Assembly: GCF_004345735.1 (NCBI RefSeq)
Contig: NZ_SLXL01000018.1
Span: 1-38,509 of the forward strand
Length of the DNA stretch: 38,509 nt
Source: Rhodovulum adriaticum
GTDB lineage: Bacteria; Pseudomonadota; Alphaproteobacteria; Rhodobacterales; Rhodobacteraceae
Direction of reading: 5' to 3'
Under the pieces are notes generated by a model. It ran no database searches and was not told the origin of the DNA. It saw only the letters and a program-made list of their open reading frames with translations. Position numbers and translations under genes: made by a program. Every line of letters begins with the position of its first letter. Positions within the stretch are counted from its first letter, which is position 1. Below are positions 35,020 through 38,509 of the stretch, in pieces.

Positions 35020-35509
35020 GTTCGGCTCCTTCGGCCATGCCGTCGCCCTGTGCGACAGCGTCAATCAGACCCCGGGGCACCTCCTTTCCTGGGTCTGTCT
35101 GTGATCCGATGCTTCGATGGCAGCAGGCGGGGTTAGAAACGCACCGGATCGTTTTCAAGGAACGCGATGCCCTGCATCGCGCGGTCTCATCCAAGAGGCC
35201 GCGCGGGCAGGGCGTCGTGTCGGGAGTGTTGGGCGTTGGGACTCGTTTCTAGTGAGATTTGGGAATCCAGCGCTGGATCAGCAGGCCTCGACGAACTTCT
35301 GTTCCGCGCCAATTCCGCCGGGGCGACAACCTTGCCATGACCTCTTCGATTCTACCGACGCACCATATGACCGCGTCAGGCTAGGATTGCGTCGGTTCTG
35401 CCCTCCCGGGGTTTGGGGGCGCCAAGCTTCTGTTGCAGTAGTGTGGAGGCATGGCGCCGATCCGGTTACGATACCACCATAAGGGTCGCGGGGGGCTCCA
35501 GCTGCGCGG
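35020..35509. other. 490-base gap in the island, no supported gene
   Basis: No reading frame here has family features. AAAGGAGG at about 35084-35091 on the reverse strand is a good ribosome-site sequence but is followed by no convincing coding start, so a decayed or very small gene may lie between it and the 34603 gene. The promoter for the two unknown genes probably lies here, and one end of the recombinase pair may too. Confidence 0.4.
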
Positions 35510-36940
35510 TTACATGGCTCTTGTCTTTTGTTTCGGAACACGTTTCTTTCTTCGCCTCCGCGTCCGGAAGATCTGGGTGTTCGCCTCGACCTGCGCCGCA
35601 GCGTTGCCGGTCGATTGCGCATAGGTTCTGGACGCCGAGAACTGGTCGGCCATGCGTGTGTATTGCCCTGTGATGGCCCTCGAGCGATGCCCCAGGATCA
35701 CGGTTGCCAGCGCCGCTTCCTCCGGCACGCTGGCGACTATGAAATTGCCCGCCGCATGCCGGAAAGGATGTGCCGTCATCCGCTTACCGAGCCGCTCCTC
35801 GGTGAGCCTGCCGATCCCATTCGAAAGTGTACTGCCGACAATGGCACACCCGTCAAAGCCAACGAACAGGCGGGTCTCGCCCGGCTTCACAACAGCTGCG
35901 CGATGTCGCGCGATGTAGGCGCCAAGGCACCGCACACACTCCGCGCTGAAGACCCGCGTGTCAGGATCGCCGGTCTTCGTCTCGACGCCATCGACTCGAA
36001 GCGCCGCGAGGGAGGCAAGGAGGTTTTCGCCGAGTTCGACGGATGCAAGCGAACCGATGCGCATCGGCGCTTCGGCAAGTATGATGATCGCGAGGCCGGT
36101 TCTCGCGAGGGTATGGGCCTTCGTGAAATCGCGAGGGGTGCGTGCCGCGTCGAATGCCCTGTCAGCTTCGGCGAAGATCTCCAGGCCGAACATGCGGATT
36201 TCGTCGACAGGTAGGGCACGCCCGGCGTTGCGCGACGGCGATGCCTCTGAGAGCTTCTTCATTCTGTGCTGTGTCTTGACCAGCCAGGTCCAATTTCTTT
36301 CGGGAAAGATCACCCGCGCGAGCGCATGCAAGCCGATCAGATCGATGTATGCGGTCGCGGGGCGGGCGCCTCCTGCCTGAAGATGCGCCAGATAAGTCCG
36401 CACGCCCGCGGACGTGACATCTAGCGACAGATCTTGCGCCCGGCAGACGTCGAAATAGCGTCCCATGGTCTCAATACGCCGTGTGATGGTTGCCGGCTTC
36501 CACGCCTGCACCAGCAGCCCGTCCTGGAGACCGTCAGGATCGATATGAAGCAGGGGCACGGCCTTGGCCTGCCACGCCGCGGCGAACCGCGGTAGATGGC
36601 GTGTCAGATGTGCGGCAAGATCGCCACGACTATTCCGCGCGGCTTTGGGTCGGCGCGCGCGCGTGACCTGGAGCGCCGCGGCCCGATCCGGGAACAGCAG
36701 GCCCAATACCTGCCGCATGGCGGCTTCGACGCTTTTGCGGCGACTCTCCGAAAGGCCTGTGCAAGCGGCCTCCATGCCCGCGGGCGTGACATCGAACGGA
36801 TCTTCCGCGCACAACACCCACCGGCCCAGCGCCGCGCCAAGACGCTTGTCCTGGGCCGGTGACAGGCCGAGTTCGTCGAAATGCGCCCGCAAGACGCAGG
36901 GCCAGCTCTCGCGCGGGGCGGTGACGCGGTGTCTAGCCAT
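35510..36940 (-). CDS. large tyrosine recombinase, second of a tandem pair
   Basis: The 476-residue protein has a long N-terminal region (1-270) and a catalytic domain with R294 (EAPMRIGSL), K322, H391 and R394 (HPFRHAAG), H418 (LGHRSRA) and nucleophile Y427 (GQYTRM), followed by a very basic tail (RRRRKKR). All active site residues are present. Its start overlaps the stop of the upstream recombinase by eight bases, so the two are translated together. Tandem overlapping recombinases are known from RIT and Tn554-type elements; the sizes here do not clearly fit either. Confidence 0.9.
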   Translation of the reverse strand: MARHRVTAPRESWPCVLRAHFDELGLSPAQDKRLGAALGRWVLCAEDPFDVTPAGMEAACTGLSESRRKSVEAAMRQVLGLLFPDRAAALQVTRARRPKAARNSRGDLAAHLTRHLPRFAAAWQAKAVPLLHIDPDGLQDGLLVQAWKPATITRRIETMGRYFDVCRAQDLSLDVTSAGVRTYLAHLQAGGARPATAYIDLIGLHALARVIFPERNWTWLVKTQHRMKKLSEASPSRNAGRALPVDEIRMFGLEIFAEADRAFDAARTPRDFTKAHTLARTGLAIIILAEAPMRIGSLASVELGENLLASLAALRVDGVETKTGDPDTRVFSAECVRCLGAYIARHRAAVVKPGETRLFVGFDGCAIVGSTLSNGIGRLTEERLGKRMTAHPFRHAAGNFIVASVPEEAALATVILGHRSRAITGQYTRMADQFSASRTYAQSTGNAAAQVEANTQIFRTRRRRKKRVPKQKTRAM

Positions 36941-38348
36941 TCTTCGGTTCCAGTTTCTTGAAGTTTATCTTCGCGAGGACCTGGCGCTGGCTTTTTTGCA
37001 GCAGGTGCAGATATCGCCGCTGGGCGATGATCGCGTTGACCTCGGCGTAATAGCTCTGCGTTGTTTCGATCTTCTCGTGCCCGAGCAAGATCCGCACCAA
37101 TTCCATGGCACTGGGGTCCTGGTCGAGGATGATCTTTCCCGCGAGGTGGCGCAGGACATGCAGGTTCAGGTCCAGTCGATACTCTCTCCAGAGTTGCTGT
37201 CGAAACGTGTTGTTCGCCTTGCCCTTCGAAATATGTCCGAGCCCCGGAGGGAAGCGGTTCTCCTTATCGTCCTTAACGGGGAAGCCGGGAAACAGGTGCG
37301 GGTTTTCCGGCCGTGCCTTGGCAAGGCGACGCGCCTCAGGCAGGAACTTCTCGATATATAGCTTGAGCATCCTGACGGTTTCCGGATCAATCTCAACGCG
37401 GATTTCGACAAGGGCTTTCGTCTCGATAGCAGGGATATGAAGAATGCCGGGACCTTCGCCGATTGGCAGGATGAGGTGGGGATCGTCGCCGGTATAGCGG
37501 AGTCCCACCATGCCCATTCGGCGTAAAGGACCAACGAATTGGGCTATACGCAGGAGCAGTGCATTCCGAGCAAACGCGATGTGTTTCTGGTTGGGTCTGC
37601 GTCCACTTTCGATACCTCTGCACGCCTTGTCCCAGAACCCTCCCGGGGATTCGAAATAGCGCCTTAGCCTGGTCTCATCCGCGAACGCCGCAAGCTTCTT
37701 GGCATGCCGCTTGCCGATGCGCCGTGGTGCATAAATCCGCTTCTTTTGCCCGTCCGCACCCAGTTTCACCGCAATGACCATGGGGTCGATCGAAACCTTA
37801 AATTCCGACAACGCCTCGAGCCTTCCGGGAGCGAGTTCAAAGTGCCGCGCGATCGTGTGGAGCGTTTCGACAAGCCCATGCTCGTAACGCCCCTTTTCCT
37901 TCGGATTGAACGTCTCTCCTTTTGACTCGGCACGGTCGCGCCGCGCTTTGCGCACGGCCAGAACCAGAGCCCGCGCGACATCGACATCAAGGAGGTCCTG
38001 AAGAGTTCCGGGGATGCGTGTAATCCGGGGGTCATTCGAGGCCGCGTGCCATGCGCGCTTCACCGCATCCCGCCAGTTTTCCTGCGTGCCGGGCTCCAGG
38101 ATCGGCGCACCCTTGTCTACGTCGCCTGCGGTGACCTTCTCATTCTCAAGACCGAATTCCGCGTACTCATCGATCTCATCATCCGGCACGAGATCACCCC
38201 AATCCGCCTGGGCACGCACGGAAATCGCGCGGGCAAGGTAGGTATCGAGCGGCTCCCGGATCGTATCCGGCACATCGGCCCATGACACATCGGGGAGGCG
38301 TGGGATCTGGACGGAGGGCAGCGGCAAAAGCTTGTGCGCGCCGGCCAT
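36933..38348 (-). CDS. large tyrosine recombinase, first of a tandem pair
   Basis: From ATG at 38348 the protein has 471 residues: a long N-terminal region, then the catalytic domain with R276/R277 (GPLRRMGM), K311, H397 and R400 (LHVLRHLAG), H424 (LLGHEKI) and nucleophile Y433/Y434 (QSYYAEV). The C terminus is basic. No ribosome site precedes the ATG, and coding-like residues (THEEKLRRFARAWNETAR) continue in frame upstream, so the true N terminus is probably longer and shifted out of frame (see findings). It overlaps the next recombinase by eight bases. Confidence 0.88.
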   Translation of the reverse strand: MAGAHKLLPLPSVQIPRLPDVSWADVPDTIREPLDTYLARAISVRAQADWGDLVPDDEIDEYAEFGLENEKVTAGDVDKGAPILEPGTQENWRDAVKRAWHAASNDPRITRIPGTLQDLLDVDVARALVLAVRKARRDRAESKGETFNPKEKGRYEHGLVETLHTIARHFELAPGRLEALSEFKVSIDPMVIAVKLGADGQKKRIYAPRRIGKRHAKKLAAFADETRLRRYFESPGGFWDKACRGIESGRRPNQKHIAFARNALLLRIAQFVGPLRRMGMVGLRYTGDDPHLILPIGEGPGILHIPAIETKALVEIRVEIDPETVRMLKLYIEKFLPEARRLAKARPENPHLFPGFPVKDDKENRFPPGLGHISKGKANNTFRQQLWREYRLDLNLHVLRHLAGKIILDQDPSAMELVRILLGHEKIETTQSYYAEVNAIIAQRRYLHLLQKSQRQVLAKINFKKLEPKNG

Positions 38349-38509
38349 CCGCGCGGTTTCGTTCCACGCCCGGGCAAACCGACGGAGCTTTTCCTCATGC
38401 GTTTTCGAATGCAGGGTAAGCCCCCGATTTGCACCGCCTGCCTGAAGGTGGCGTGATCGCCTAAGACACGTGCATAGCGACGTCGCAAATGACGTCTCTT
38501 ACGTGGAGG
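38349..38509 (-). other. possible frame-broken N terminus and regulatory repeats at window edge
   Basis: On the reverse strand, one frame (RRRYARVLGDHATFRQA) looks coding up to about 38425 and a second frame (LTLHSKTHEEKLRRFA) takes over to the recombinase ATG. The switch falls at a run of five C (38421-38425 on the + strand). Beyond it, ACGT-centred palindromes stand at 38467-38496. The window ends here, so upstream content is unknown. Confidence 0.45.

Noticed and set aside
32146-38509. A second copy of the tRNA-Arg 3' end that would mark the island's right end
   Set aside because: None was found by reading; the island must extend past the window.

Overview
The window looks like a chromosomal segment of a marine-type alphaproteobacterium of the Rhodobacterales (Roseobacter group). 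The reasons are high GC, an S13-S11-alpha-L17 operon without an S4 gene, a short adenylate kinase, an ATP12-type F1 assembly chaperone, a glutamate/general amino acid ABC transporter of the aap/bzt type, the rpmH-rnpA-yidD-ttcA-yidC-engB cluster, and a LuxR/LuxI pair. No species can be named from the sequence alone.

Layout. Bases 1-461 are the end of an rRNA operon (23S 3' end, 5S, initiator tRNA). Next comes a roughly 340-base stretch without a gene and a reverse-strand SLC13-type transporter (800-2170). From 2427 the distal half of the spc ribosomal operon starts abruptly at rplO and runs through secY, adk, rpsM, rpsK, rpoA and rplQ to a good terminator at 7660. A quorum-sensing pair follows (luxR 7775, luxI 8443), then a periplasmic Deg-family protease (9134) and a tightly coupled row rarA, crcB, rluC-like, HAD phosphatase, ATP12 (10552-14851). 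The four-gene amino acid ABC transporter fills 15073-20061; its second permease carries an unusual internal coiled-coil region. A 2Fe-2S ferredoxin (20270) closes this forward block. From 20726 to 28141 most genes lie on the reverse strand: a SixA-like phosphatase, argB, engB, a MOSC protein, yidC, ttcA, yidD, rnpA and rpmH, with one forward SDR dehydrogenase (22278). Forward genes return with a VTT membrane protein, a flavin disulfide-oxidoreductase-like protein and an orphan histidine kinase (28425-32001).

Accessory region. tRNA-Arg(ACG) at 32069 marks the start of a genomic island. A tyrosine integrase reading toward the tRNA and an overlapping excisionase follow (32489-33798), then two unrecognised small genes (34090, 34603), and then two large overlapping tyrosine recombinase genes (35510-38348) that run to the window edge. 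The island's other end lies outside the window.

How genes work together: the core regions build ribosomes, RNA polymerase alpha and the Sec/YidC membrane insertion route. The luxR/luxI pair would make and sense an acyl-homoserine lactone. The aap/bzt genes import acidic and other amino acids. The island end is a stack of site-specific recombinases. Promoters and hairpins are listed where the sequence shows a clear pattern; none has been tested.
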